Source: JAMXLO01 sp041487355 (lineage in GTDB: Bacteria > Pseudomonadota > Alphaproteobacteria > Acetobacterales > Acetobacteraceae). Taken from it: 21,914 nt of DNA. The stretch lies in contig JBGPND010000075.1 of NCBI GenBank assembly GCA_041487355.1, forward strand, positions 1-21,914, read 5' to 3'. This document shows positions 1 through 7,758 of the stretch, in pieces. The first letter of the stretch is position 1; every line of letters begins with the position of its first letter. A program made the position numbers and the translations under genes. Below the pieces are notes generated by a model that did not search any database, was not told where the DNA came from, and was given only the letters and a program-made list of their open reading frames with translations.

Positions 1-1
1 C

Positions 2-463
2 CGGCCATGGCTGCAGCGCATCGGCAAGAACCTGTTCGAGGTGGGCGAGCGTCCGGGCCAGGCGCAGTTGATGAAGCTGGTGAACAACCTGATCAGTGCC
101 GCCAACATGGCGACCGCGTTCGAAGCGCTGGTACTGGGAGCGAAGGGCGGGCTGGATCCGGACCTGATGGTGAACGTGATCAACGTCTCCACCGGCCGCA
201 ACAGTGCGACGCTGGACAAGGTGCCGAAGGCGGTGCTGCCCGGCACGTTGGACTACGGTGCGAAGCTGGCCACCATGGTGAAGGACGTTGTGCTCGGCCT
301 GAAGGAGGCCGAGGCGCTGGGCGTGCCGATGTGGGTGCACGAAACCGTCGGCCAGCTCTGGCGATTCGGCATGACGCAAGGCCTCGGCGAGGCGGACATC
401 ACCTCGCTGATCCGCATCCTGGAAGGCTGGGCCGGCGCGGAAGTGCGCAGCCGGCGTCAGTAA
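2..463 (+). CDS. NAD(P)-dependent beta-hydroxyacid dehydrogenase, C-terminal part (5' end outside window)
   Basis: The frame is open from base 2 to the TAA at 461-463, giving about 153 residues with no start in the window. The sequence matches the C-terminal helical domain (NAD_binding_11) of 3-hydroxyisobutyrate / tartronate-semialdehyde / 6-phosphogluconate-type dehydrogenases. The GQAQLMKLVNN segment carries the lysine and asparagine that are catalytic in this family. It is followed by the usual EALVLGAKGGLDP helix and a GRNSAT motif. The family uses NAD(P)+ to oxidise small beta-hydroxy acids in the cytoplasm. The N-terminal Rossmann domain is off the left edge, so cofactor and substrate cannot be judged. 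Its stop overlaps the stop of the convergent hydrolase gene by 7 bases. Confidence 0.9.
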   Translation, partial: RPWLQRIGKNLFEVGERPGQAQLMKLVNNLISAANMATAFEALVLGAKGGLDPDLMVNVINVSTGRNSATLDKVPKAVLPGTLDYGAKLATMVKDVVLGLKEAEALGVPMWVHETVGQLWRFGMTQGLGEADITSLIRILEGWAGAEVRSRRQ

Positions 464-1248
464 CCCAGCGAAAACAGAAATCCATGGAACGCCTGGGACA
501 CGAGGCCGGGCGTCTGGATCGCGGCGAAATGTCCTGAGTTGATCTCCAGGTATTCCGCGCCGGGAATCTGCTTCGCCATCGGTTCGATTGCCGCGGGTGG
601 GCGGAGCTTGTCATGCGTGCAGGAGATCACCAGCGTCGGACTGGCGATGCGCGGCAACTCCGCGGTCACCGTGGCAGCGGCAAGCATGCGGTTGATCGCC
701 GAGAAGCTCTCCGGATCGTTGGCCAGCCAGCGGGCGCGGAATTTCCGAAACTCCTCCGCGTTGTGGCGGACCTCCGGCGGGTAGGAACCGGCGAAGCTCT
801 GCTCCGCCAGCGCGCGCATGCCGTTCGCCTCGGCCGCGGCGGCACGATCCAGCGTTGCCTGACGGCGATCGGCTGGCACGCCGGTCGCCGGGCTGGTCAC
901 CACCAGCGCTCCCGCACGGGCCGCGTGACGCACGGCGAAATGGATCGCGATGGCGGCGCCGACGGCGGTGCCGGCCAGCGCAACCTTGCCGGTGATGTTC
1001 AGCGCATTCAGCAGTGCCGCAAGATCATCCGCCATGTCGTCGAACGTGACCTTGCCGCGGATCTTCTCCGACAGACCGGCACCGCGCGTGTCGTAGCGCA
1101 GCACCTGGCGCGTGTTGTTCAGCGCCGGCAGCACCCGGTCCCAACTGTCCAGCGTGCCACCCATTTCATGCACCAGAACCAGCGTCGTCTTGCCGCTGCC
1201 GGAGAGCTCATAGCGCAGGCTCGTGCCGTTCACCTCGATCCAGTTCAT
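457..1248 (-). CDS. Alpha/beta-hydrolase fold protein with Ser-to-Ala at the nucleophile
   Basis: 263 residues from an ATG at 1246-1248, preceded by GGGGAGGGAACGCA, a strong ribosome binding site; the longer in-frame start 22 codons upstream lacks one. The fold is clear: oxyanion motif HEMGG (27-31), a YDTRGAGLS strand-turn (52-60), acid Asp213 in CTHDKLRPP and histidine His240 in NSGHF. It resembles 3-oxoadipate enol-lactonase-like proteins. The nucleophile elbow, normally G-x-S-x-G, reads G93-T-A-V-G97, so the catalytic serine is alanine. The codons there (GGC ACC GCC GTC GGC) are unambiguous. It may therefore be a non-hydrolytic member or use other chemistry; substrate unknown. It is convergent with the dehydrogenase and divergent from the GST gene with a 64-base gap. 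Confidence 0.88.
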   Translation of the reverse strand: MNWIEVNGTSLRYELSGSGKTTLVLVHEMGGTLDSWDRVLPALNNTRQVLRYDTRGAGLSEKIRGKVTFDDMADDLAALLNALNITGKVALAGTAVGAAIAIHFAVRHAARAGALVVTSPATGVPADRRQATLDRAAAAEANGMRALAEQSFAGSYPPEVRHNAEEFRKFRARWLANDPESFSAINRMLAAATVTAELPRIASPTLVISCTHDKLRPPAAIEPMAKQIPGAEYLEINSGHFAAIQTPGLVSQAFHGFLFSLGY

Positions 1249-1312
1249 TGCGTTCCCTCCCCTGGCCTGATTCCCGCCAAGGATGCCACACTGCGGCGAT
1301 GGAGGACATGCC

Positions 1313-1939
1313 ATGCCCGGGATGATGAAGCTACACTGGTCGCCGCGCTCGCCCTATGTGCGCAAGGTGATGATCGTGGCGCACGAGCTGGGGCTGGCGG
1401 ACCGGCTGCAGACGGTGCGCACGGTGGTGGGAGGCACCACGCCACATCTCGAGTTGATGCGCGAGAACCCGCTGGGCAAGATTCCCACACTGGTGCTGCA
1501 GGACGGCACGATCATCTACGACTCGCCTGTGATCTGCGAGTATCTCGACACGTTGCACGACGGGCCGAAGCTGTTCCCCGACTGGCCCGACCGCCTCACC
1601 GCGCTGCGCCGGCTGGCGCTCGGCGACGGCATGCTGGATATCGCACTGGCCTGGCTCGGCGAACGCTTCCGCCCGGCCGAGAAGCAGAGCCAGCCGCACA
1701 TGGCGCTGTGGCGTGGCAAGCTCCGCAGTTGCGTCGACGCGCTGGAGCAGGAGGCCGATGCGCTGGCAGCGAGCCGCTTCACCATCGGCCACATCGCCGT
1801 CGGCATTGCGCTGTCCTATTTGGACTTCCGCTTCGCCGACCTGAACTGGCGCGACGGCCATCCGCGCCTGGCGGCTTGGCACGCGACGTTCGATGCGCGT
1901 CCGTCGGTACAGGCCAACCTGCCGGTGGACGATCGCTGA
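1313..1939 (+). CDS. Glutathione S-transferase family protein
   Basis: 208 residues. The ATG at 1313 is chosen because GGAGGA (1301-1306) lies 6 bases upstream; a further in-frame ATG 30 bases upstream has no such site. The N-terminal thioredoxin-fold domain (about 1-80) shows the SPRSPYVRKV opening, the NPLGKIPTL cis-proline loop and the DSPVICEYLD glutathione gamma-glutamyl-binding turn. An all-helical C-terminal domain follows, containing the N-capping-type segment FTIGHIAVGIALSYLDFR. Such cytoplasmic enzymes conjugate or isomerise electrophiles with glutathione; the substrate cannot be told from sequence. The gene ends just before a large inverted repeat that may terminate its transcript. 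Confidence 0.92.
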   Translation: MPGMMKLHWSPRSPYVRKVMIVAHELGLADRLQTVRTVVGGTTPHLELMRENPLGKIPTLVLQDGTIIYDSPVICEYLDTLHDGPKLFPDWPDRLTALRRLALGDGMLDIALAWLGERFRPAEKQSQPHMALWRGKLRSCVDALEQEADALAASRFTIGHIAVGIALSYLDFRFADLNWRDGHPRLAAWHATFDARPSVQANLPVDDR

Positions 1940-1958
1940 CTGGCCCCCCCCGGTTCCC

Positions 1959-2044
1959 CTGTCATTGCGAGCCGAAGGCGAAGCAATCTCGGGGTGAGTG
2001 CGCACTCTCATCGAGATTGCTTCGCCTTCGGCTCGCAATGACAG
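1959..2044. repeat. Large palindromic intergenic repeat (33-bp perfect arms), possible bidirectional terminator
   Basis: The left arm 1959-1991 and right arm 2012-2044 are perfect reverse complements over 33 bases, starting CTGTCATTGCGAGCCGAAGG. The 20-base loop contains a second palindrome, GAGTGCGCACTC (1996-2007). The sequence belongs to a widespread type of dispersed repeat containing TCATTGCGAG and GAAGCAATC, seen between genes in many proteobacteria. It sits between the convergent GST and livF genes and ends one base before the livF stop codon. RNA from either strand would form a very stable hairpin, so it could end or protect both transcripts. No poly-U tract follows. Confidence 0.9.
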
Positions 2045-2045
2045 T

Positions 2046-2741
2046 CTAGAAATAGTGCCAGAAATTCGATTCTCGCGCTTCCTGCGGCAGTCCGTCGAAC
2101 ACGATCTGGCCGTTGTTCATGATGATCACCCGGTCAGCGATCTTCATCGCCGCCGCGACATTCTGCTCCACCAGGATCGCCGTCATCGCATGCGACTTGC
2201 ACAAGTCGTGGACCTGCTGAAACAGCCGCTCCACCAGATTCGGTGCCAGCCCGATCGAGGGTTCGTCGAGCAGCAGACAACGCGGCGATCCGAGAATCGC
2301 CAGCCCCAATGCCAGCATCTGCTGCTGCCCACCACTCAGGCTGCCGGCGCGGGTCGAGCGCCGCTCCTCCAGCACGGGGAACAGCCGATAGACATCCACG
2401 ATGCCGAACATCGCCTTGTCGGTAGCGTTGCGCGCGGCGACCACGTCGATGTTCTCCGCGACGCTGAGATCGGGAAAGATGCCGCGGCCCTCCGGCAGCA
2501 GTCGCAGTCCCATCCCCACGCGCTGCGACACATCCAGCCGCTCGATCCGTCTGCCGTCGAACACCACCTCCCCGGCGCGCGGCGGCAGCAGTCCCATCAC
2601 GGTCTTCAGCGTCGTGGTCTTGCCGGCGCCGTTATGCCCCAGGAACGCCAGGATCTGGCCCGGCTCGAGCGCGAACGACACGTCGGAAATCACCGTTTTC
2701 GCGCCATACCCCGCCGCCAATCCGGAAAGCTGCAACAGCAT
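2046..2741 (-). CDS. livF: ABC transporter ATP-binding protein, LivF type
   Basis: 231 residues from the ATG at 2739-2741; a GTG one codon upstream is also possible. Walker A is GHNGAGKTT (35-43), the ABC signature LSGGQ is at 135-139, Walker B is CLLLDEP (155-161), and the switch region reads VEQN instead of a histidine, as is usual for LivF. Length and order fit the second ATPase of branched-chain amino acid (HAAT) importers, which pairs with LivG on the cytoplasmic face of LivH/LivM. The start overlaps the livG stop as TGATG, implying translational coupling. The C-terminus ends in an aromatic NFWHYF tail directly against the palindromic repeat. Confidence 0.95.
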   Translation of the reverse strand: MLLQLSGLAAGYGAKTVISDVSFALEPGQILAFLGHNGAGKTTTLKTVMGLLPPRAGEVVFDGRRIERLDVSQRVGMGLRLLPEGRGIFPDLSVAENIDVVAARNATDKAMFGIVDVYRLFPVLEERRSTRAGSLSGGQQQMLALGLAILGSPRCLLLDEPSIGLAPNLVERLFQQVHDLCKSHAMTAILVEQNVAAAMKIADRVIIMNNGQIVFDGLPQEARESNFWHYF

Positions 2742-3505
2742 CACAGCGCGCCGCCGAAGTAGATTTCCGCCAGCGCCGGATCGCTGATGATCCGCTCCGG
2801 CGTGCCCTGCGCCATCAGATGCCCCTGATGCAGGAACAGCACCTCGTCCGCGATCTGCTGCACGACGCGCGTGTTGTGCTCGACGACAAGCAGAGTCTTG
2901 CCCTCCGTCTGCAGCCGGCGCAGCAAGGCCATTACCGCGTCCAGTGCGCCGGCCGACAGCCCGGACGCGGGTTCGTCCAGCAGCAGAAGTTCAGCACCGG
3001 TTGCCAGAACGCGCGCCACCGTCAGCAGCTTCTGCTCGCCGTAGGACAGATTGCGCACCAGGTCATGCGCGCGGTCCGCCAGACCGACATGCTCCAGGGT
3101 AGCGATCGCCTCCTGTCGCCGCCGCGCCTGCGTGCGCGCGGTGTGCAGCGGCCGGAAGATCGCGCCCAACGGCTCCTCGCCGAACTGGCCGGCGATGCCG
3201 ATCATCACGTTGTCCAGCGCGCTCAGGTCGGCGAACAGCCGCAGGTTCTGGAATGTGCGTGCGATGCCGGCATGCACGATCGCCTGCGGCCGCAACCCAT
3301 CCAGCTTGCGCCCGCGAAACGCCACGCTCCCCTCGTCGGGCTTCAGGAAACCGGTGATCGCATTGAATATCGTCGTCTTGCCCGCGCCGTTCGGGCCGAC
3401 CAGGCAGGTGATGCGGCCCTGCTCGATGGTGAAGCTGCAATCCTGCAACGCGCGCAATCCGCCGAAGCTGTGGTCGAGCCCGGCCACTTGCAGGTAGGCG
3501 ATCAT
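2741..3505 (-). CDS. livG: ABC transporter ATP-binding protein, LivG type
   Basis: 254 residues if started at the ATG 3503-3505 (MIAYLQV), which gives the family-typical N-terminus; an in-frame ATG at 3527-3529 would add eight residues, and neither has a strong ribosome binding site. Walker A is GPNGAGKTT (37-45), the signature LSYGEQ is at 153-158, Walker B is LLLLDEP (173-179), and the H-loop reads VVEHN. The insert between Q-loop and signature (FGEEPLGAIFRPLHTARTQ) is characteristic of LivG rather than LivF. It powers the importer together with LivF. A 175-base gap with a palindromic repeat separates it from livM, whereas livG-livF and livM-livH overlap. Confidence 0.94.
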   Translation of the reverse strand: MIAYLQVAGLDHSFGGLRALQDCSFTIEQGRITCLVGPNGAGKTTIFNAITGFLKPDEGSVAFRGRKLDGLRPQAIVHAGIARTFQNLRLFADLSALDNVMIGIAGQFGEEPLGAIFRPLHTARTQARRRQEAIATLEHVGLADRAHDLVRNLSYGEQKLLTVARVLATGAELLLLDEPASGLSAGALDAVMALLRRLQTEGKTLLVVEHNTRVVQQIADEVLFLHQGHLMAQGTPERIISDPALAEIYFGGAL

Positions 3506-3536
3506 ACCGGTGATCCAAGCCCACGGCATTTCTTAT

Positions 3537-3634
3537 CGTCATGCCCGTCCTCGGGCCTGACCCGAGGATCAACCCGGGCATCTGTCCCAGCACCGGTGCC
3601 TCGAGAGATGGCCGGGTCAAGCCCGGCCATGACG
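3537..3634. repeat. Intergenic palindromic repeat between livM and livG
   Basis: The outer ends CGTCATG (3537-3543) and CATGACG (3628-3634) are inverted. Inside are two perfect hairpins: CCTCGGG/CCCGAGG with a 5-base loop (3549-3567) and ATGGCCGGG/CCCGGCCAT with loop TCAAG (3608-3630). The motif ATGGCCGGGTCAAGCCCGGC is a well-known dispersed repeat in alphaproteobacterial genomes. It lies inside the livKHMGF operon and accounts for most of the 175-base livM-livG gap. It could set the relative amounts of permease and ATPase mRNA by 3' end protection or partial termination. I see no gene in this gap. Confidence 0.85.
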
Positions 3635-3680
3635 ACGGAAACTTGCCTGCGCCATCTGTCGTTAGGGCGGACGATCGATA

Positions 3681-4547
3681 TCACAGCCGTTCCCCCGCCA
3701 GGCCTTGCGGACGGAACAGCATGAACACGATCAGCAGCAGCCCGTAGATGAGCTGACGCGCCGCGGCGGCGATCGTGGTGGGAATTTCCACCAACGTCAG
3801 CAGTTGCGGCATTGCGAGCAGCAGGAACGGCCCGATGATCGAGCCCGCCAGAGTGCGTGCGCCGCCGACCACCACCATGGTCAGCAGCAGGATCGACGCG
3901 TCGAGATCGAACGACGAAGGATCGATGAAGCTGAGGAACGTGGCATACAGCCCGCCCGCGGTGCCGGCGAATGCGCCGGCCAGCGCCGCGGCGGATACTT
4001 TCGCGCGCAGCACGTTCTTGCCCGCCGCCGCCACCGCCGTCTCGTCCTCGCGGATCGCGCGCAGCAGGCGGCCGAACGGCGCGCGCATGATCAGGAAGAA
4101 GCAGAGACAGCCCAACACCAGCGCGCCGGTGCAAAGCCAGACATACTGCGCTGTGGTCTCGATCGGCAGCCCGAACAGGTCGGGCGGGGGAATGCCCGGC
4201 AAGCCGTTGGCGCCGCCGGTCGCTGCGGCCCAGTTGGTGAACACGGCGGTGGCCAGCAACTGGATGCCGAACGAGGTCACCACGAAATAGTCGCCGGAGA
4301 CGCGCAACGCCGGCAGCGTGACCACGATGTTCAGCGCCACGCAGCACGCTGCCGCGATCGCCAGCGACGGAATGAACGACAGTGGATCGGCCGCCATCAG
4401 GAAATGCGCGACAAGGTAGGCCCCGACGCCGAACACCGCGGCCTGCGAGACGGAGAAGATGCCGACGATGCCCACCAGCAGGTTGGTGGACAGGCCGAGC
4501 AGCACGTAGATCTCGGCGAGCACGATATAGCTGAACAAAAAATCCAT
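3681..4547 (-). CDS. livM: Branched-chain amino acid-type ABC transporter permease, LivM
   Basis: 288 residues from the ATG at 4545-4547, whose A overlaps the livH stop (TGATG). Several hydrophobic helices are visible, starting FLFSYIVLAEIYVLLGLSTN. The FSVSQAAVFGVGAYL segment is the LivM signature near the N-terminus, and the cytoplasmic EAA-like loop reads RAIREDETAVAAAGKNVLRAK. The C-terminus FMLFRPQGLAGERL is typical. It forms the inner-membrane channel with LivH. A longer in-frame extension upstream lies entirely within livH and is not a plausible start. Confidence 0.95.
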   Translation of the reverse strand: MDFLFSYIVLAEIYVLLGLSTNLLVGIVGIFSVSQAAVFGVGAYLVAHFLMAADPLSFIPSLAIAAACCVALNIVVTLPALRVSGDYFVVTSFGIQLLATAVFTNWAAATGGANGLPGIPPPDLFGLPIETTAQYVWLCTGALVLGCLCFFLIMRAPFGRLLRAIREDETAVAAAGKNVLRAKVSAAALAGAFAGTAGGLYATFLSFIDPSSFDLDASILLLTMVVVGGARTLAGSIIGPFLLLAMPQLLTLVEIPTTIAAAARQLIYGLLLIVFMLFRPQGLAGERL

Positions 4548-5407
4548 CAGCGCGCCGCGAACAGGCCGGTGGGACGAAACAGCATGAAGATCACGAAGAT
4601 GAAGAACGTCACCCCGATGCTCCACTCGCCCGGCATGACCAGCAGTGAGAGGTTCTGCACCACCGCGATCGCCACCGACAGTACGAAGGCTCCGGTGATG
4701 CTGCCGACGCCGCCGGCGATCATGGCGATGGTGGCGGTGAGCAGTGGCGTGATCCCGTTATAGGGTTGCAGCCCGAGATCGAGCGGCACCAGCACGCCAG
4801 GCAGGCAGACCAGCGCCGAGGCGATGGCGATCACGTAGACATACACCGACTGCGGCTGCAGCCGCGTGATGTTGGCCAGCATCGGGTTGGACGCCACCGC
4901 GCGGATGCGCTTGCCCAGGATGGTGCGATGGGCGAACAGCATGGTGCCGGCATAGGCCGCCAGGCTCGTCACTATCGTCAGAAGCTGGGTATAGTTGAGC
5001 CGCACGGCGCCCAGCGACACCACGCGGCTGCTCCAGGGTAGCGGGAACTGCAGGATGTTGGGCGTGTAGACCGCCGCGATGGTGTTCTGCATCACCGCCA
5101 GCACGCCGAGCGAGGCGATCAGCACCACCAGGTGCGTCGCCCGCCGCCGCTCCAGCCTTGCGTAGAGCTGGCTCTGGATCAGCGCGCCCAACACGGAGCA
5201 GGCAGCCATCGCGATCAGCAAGGCCAGCAGCGCCGGAACGCCAATCCCAACGAGCGACCACGCCAGATAGCCGCCCAGCGTGTAGACGCCCGCATGTGCG
5301 ACGTGGAAGATCTTCGTGGTCGCGTAGACCAGCGAGAAGCTGATCGCCACCACGCCAAGAGCGCAGCCGGTCACCAAACCGGTGAACAGAAGTTGCAGAG
5401 CCAGCAT
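4547..5407 (-). CDS. livH: Branched-chain amino acid-type ABC transporter permease, LivH
   Basis: 286 residues, hydrophobic throughout, with about eight likely membrane helices. The LivH hallmarks are GCALGVVAISFSLVYATTKIFHVAHAG near residues 14-40 (read as two shorter motifs, FSLVYATTK and FHVAHAG), a cytoplasmic loop with GKRIRAVASNPMLANI, and a conserved C-terminus FIFVIFMLFRPTGLF. It is the first permease of the importer, 28 bases downstream of the binding-protein gene, and overlaps livM by one base. The substrate class (amino acid, amide, urea, aromatic acid) cannot be told from the permease. Confidence 0.95.
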   Translation of the reverse strand: MLALQLLFTGLVTGCALGVVAISFSLVYATTKIFHVAHAGVYTLGGYLAWSLVGIGVPALLALLIAMAACSVLGALIQSQLYARLERRRATHLVVLIASLGVLAVMQNTIAAVYTPNILQFPLPWSSRVVSLGAVRLNYTQLLTIVTSLAAYAGTMLFAHRTILGKRIRAVASNPMLANITRLQPQSVYVYVIAIASALVCLPGVLVPLDLGLQPYNGITPLLTATIAMIAGGVGSITGAFVLSVAIAVVQNLSLLVMPGEWSIGVTFFIFVIFMLFRPTGLFAAR

Positions 5408-5435
5408 CGGCGTCTATCCTGGACGCGGACGCGTG

Positions 5436-6539
5436 CTATTGCAGCTTCATCTCCTTCAGCAGCACGTCCTTGCCGTCGCGCATGACGTTGATGTCCATCG
5501 GCACGCTGGCGGTGTTGGTCTTGAACTCCAGCGGAATCAGGCCCTGGAACTTGCGAATTTGGAACAGCGCGTCGTGCATGCTCTCGCCGGTCACCGGCAT
5601 CTTGTCCGCCAGCACCTTGTCGAGCGTCGTCAGCACGATCTGCGCGGCGTTGTAGTACTGCTTGGCGAAGAACTCCATGTCGGTGCCGTATTTCGCCTTG
5701 AACTGCGCGGCGAGATCCGGCGGCGCCTCGATCCGCAACTGGGTGTGCACGAAGCCCGCCGACGATGGGTCCGCGATGAGCGACGGATCGGCGAAGAAGG
5801 TGGTGCCGGCCACGGTGAACTTCAGGTCGAGCTGCTTGTATTCCTGCGCCATCTGCAGCGGAGCGGCGGTGATCACCACAAGCATCACGTCGGGCTTGGC
5901 ATCGGCGATCTTGAGCAGTGCGGGACGGAAATCGGTCTGGCCAAACTGCGAGGCCTCCTGCGCCAGGATCGTCCCACCCGCCGCAGGGAAGTATTTCAGG
6001 TAGTCGTCGCGCCCCGCCATTCCGGCGGCGCCGTTCTCGAACAGGATGCCGGCCTTCTTCTTGCCTTCGCTGACCAGGTATTTCGACAGCACCTCGATCT
6101 CGCCACCGATCGTCGGCAGCGTGTTGATCAGATAGGGCGATGCTTTCTCGAGCGCATCGGCCTGCGCGCCGGCGTTCACCAGCAGTACCTTCTTGCGCGT
6201 TGCCAGCGGCGCCATCGCCAACGTGGGACCGGAATAGCCGGTGAAGATCGCGGACACGTGCTGCAGGTCGGTCAGCTTGTTGAATGACAGGATGGACTGG
6301 TCGGGCTTCGCCTGGTTGTCCTCGAACTGCACTTCGATCTGGTTGCCGTGGATGCCACCCTTGGCATTGGCTTGGTCCACGGCGAACTGCACGCCGCGCA
6401 TTTCCGCCGTGCCGATCAGCGCGCCTGGACCGGTGAGCGGCAGGATACCACCGAACTTGATCGTTTCGGCGCTTGCCTGAGTGGAGGCGACGATGAGGCT
6501 GGCTGCCAGCGCAGCCATGCCGATGCGAACTCCCCGCAT
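5436..6539 (-). CDS. livK: Periplasmic substrate-binding protein of the HAAT ABC transporter (LivK-like)
   Basis: 367 residues from the ATG 6537-6539, with GGGAGA about 9 bases upstream. The N-terminus is a Sec signal peptide: charged MRGVRIG, a hydrophobic core, and probable cleavage after STQASA near residue 24. The mature protein begins ETIKFGGILPLTGPGALIG, the standard opening of the Peripla_BP_6 fold. It also has VEFDNQAKPDQ-like (QFEDNQAKPDQS) and GYSGPTLAMAPLA segments that line the ligand cleft. It delivers ligand to LivHM. It is first in the operon and divergent from a broken amidohydrolase, so the ligand may be the acid or amide that enzyme once used rather than leucine. That is inference. 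Confidence 0.93.
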   Translation of the reverse strand: MRGVRIGMAALAASLIVASTQASAETIKFGGILPLTGPGALIGTAEMRGVQFAVDQANAKGGIHGNQIEVQFEDNQAKPDQSILSFNKLTDLQHVSAIFTGYSGPTLAMAPLATRKKVLLVNAGAQADALEKASPYLINTLPTIGGEIEVLSKYLVSEGKKKAGILFENGAAGMAGRDDYLKYFPAAGGTILAQEASQFGQTDFRPALLKIADAKPDVMLVVITAAPLQMAQEYKQLDLKFTVAGTTFFADPSLIADPSSAGFVHTQLRIEAPPDLAAQFKAKYGTDMEFFAKQYYNAAQIVLTTLDKVLADKMPVTGESMHDALFQIRKFQGLIPLEFKTNTASVPMDINVMRDGKDVLLKEMKLQ

Positions 6540-6578
6540 TGTGAATTGTCTCCCGTTTTTCCGGACGTACTCACGGGC

Positions 6579-6607
6579 AAGCTAGGGCGGGCCGTTCCGG
6601 GGGGCAA
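6579..6607 (-). promoter_or_regulatory. Candidate promoter of the livKHMGF operon
   Basis: Reading the minus strand, TTGCCC (6602-6607) and TAGCTT (6579-6584) are separated by 17 bases. They match the consensus at 4 of 6 and 3 of 6 positions, in the style of alphaproteobacterial housekeeping promoters. Transcription would begin about 30 bases before the livK start. This is a match by eye only. Confidence 0.3.
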
Positions 6608-6617
6608 GGCCGGCTGG

Positions 6618-6646
6618 TTGCGGCGTTCGATAGCGGGATGTAGCGT
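6618..6646 (+). promoter_or_regulatory. Candidate promoter of the amidohydrolase-Rieske genes
   Basis: TTGCGG (6618-6623) and TAGCGT (6641-6646) lie 17 bases apart, upstream of AAGGAG (6661-6666) and the TTG start at 6674. Both boxes are weak matches. The position within the 134-base divergent region opposite livK is what makes it plausible. Confidence 0.22.
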
Positions 6647-6673
6647 CCGCGACCGAGCAGAAGGAGCCTCGCG

Positions 6674-7730
6674 TTGAGTTTTCCGACGGTCGGCGCGATC
6701 GATTGCGACGTGCATCCCACGGTGCCTGGCATGCGCGCGCTGATGCCGTATATCGAGGAGCATTGGCGCGAGCAGGTGATGGTGCGCGGCATCGACGGGC
6801 TCGATCCCGCCAGCTACCCGGTGAACATTCCCGCCAACGGCAGGCCCGACTGGCGGCCGGCTTCCGGCAAGCCGGGCAGCGATCTCGGGCTGCTGCGCGA
6901 GCATGTGCTGGCCCCATTCCATACGCGGTATGCGATACTGAATTGCCTGATACGGTGCGCAGTCGGCGTTCAACGTCCATTTCGCCGCCGCGCTGTGCCG
7001 TGCCATCAACGAGTGGCAATACGCCGAATGGACGCAGAAGGATCAGCGCCGGAAGGCTGCCATCGTCGTGCCGGGCGAGGATGCGGCGGCGGCAGTGGCA
7101 GAGATCGAGCACTGGGCCGGCAATCCCGACTTCTCCCAGGTTTCGCTTGTCACGCACTCGATCGAGCCGCTCGGGCGGCGGCGCTACCGGCCGATCTATG
7201 AGGCGGCGATGGCACACAATCTGCCGATCGGCCTGCACAGTTCCGGCAACAATGGCCATGCCGTGACGCCGACCGGCTGGCCGTCGTACTACACCGAGGA
7301 GCACCACGAAGTTTCCATGTCGCAGCAGGCGCTGGTCACCAGCATGGTGTGCGAGGGCGTGCTGGCGCGTTATCCGGCGCTGAAGGTGGCGATCGTCGAG
7401 GCGGGGCTGGCCTGGGTGCCGTCGCTGTGCTGACGGCTCGACCGGCAATGGGCGCGCATGAAGGACGAAGTGCCGCACCTGACGCGGCCGCCGTCCAGCT
7501 ATGTGCGCAAGCAGGTGTGGTTCACCACGCAGCCGATGGACGAGCCGGAACGGCCGGAGGATATCCTGACGGTCCCGGAATGGATCGGCTGGGACCGCAT
7601 CCTGTTCGCCACCGACTATCCGCACTGGGACTTCGACGATCCGGAGACGGCGTTCAAGGCGCAGATGACCGAGCAGCAGCGACGGATGGTCTTCCGGGAC
7701 AATGCGCGCTCGGTGTATGGCTTGGCGTGA
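6674..7730 (+). pseudogene. Amidohydrolase_2 family enzyme, broken by a +1 frameshift and a nonsense codon
   Basis: The start is TTG at 6674 with AAGGAG 7 bases upstream. The first 92 codons read MSFPTVGAIDCDVHPTVPG onward to ILNCL at 6949. The frame then shifts: deleting A6950 restores YGAQSAFNVHF and the rest of the protein in the frame beginning at 6951. A second lesion is TGA at 7431-7433, in the context S-L-C-stop-R-L-D-R-Q-W where relatives carry tryptophan (TGG to TGA). The repaired protein would be about 351 residues, normal for the family. Metal-binding features remain: DCDVH (10-14), GLHSSG and TDYPHWDFDDP. The family hydrolyses amide-type bonds or decarboxylates aromatic or muconate acids. 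Little other decay is visible, so the lesions are recent or are sequencing errors. Confidence 0.88.
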
Positions 7731-7758
7731 GACGAGGCAGCAAGTGGGGCGTCACTGA

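Noticed and set aside
613..2049. Long plus-strand open frame opposite the hydrolase and through the GST gene
   Set aside because: It is antisense to a clear alpha/beta-hydrolase and then out of frame across a clear GST. Its translation is arginine/histidine rich with no domain, as expected of GC-rich shadow frames.
6940..6960. Programmed ribosomal frameshift at the amidohydrolase shift point
   Set aside because: There is no slippery heptamer or obvious stimulatory structure, and this family is not known for recoding. The additional nonsense codon downstream favours plain mutation or error.
7431..7433. TGA in the amidohydrolase as a possible selenocysteine codon
   Set aside because: The family position is tryptophan, not cysteine. 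No selenocysteine insertion hairpin was seen just downstream, and the gene already has a separate frameshift.
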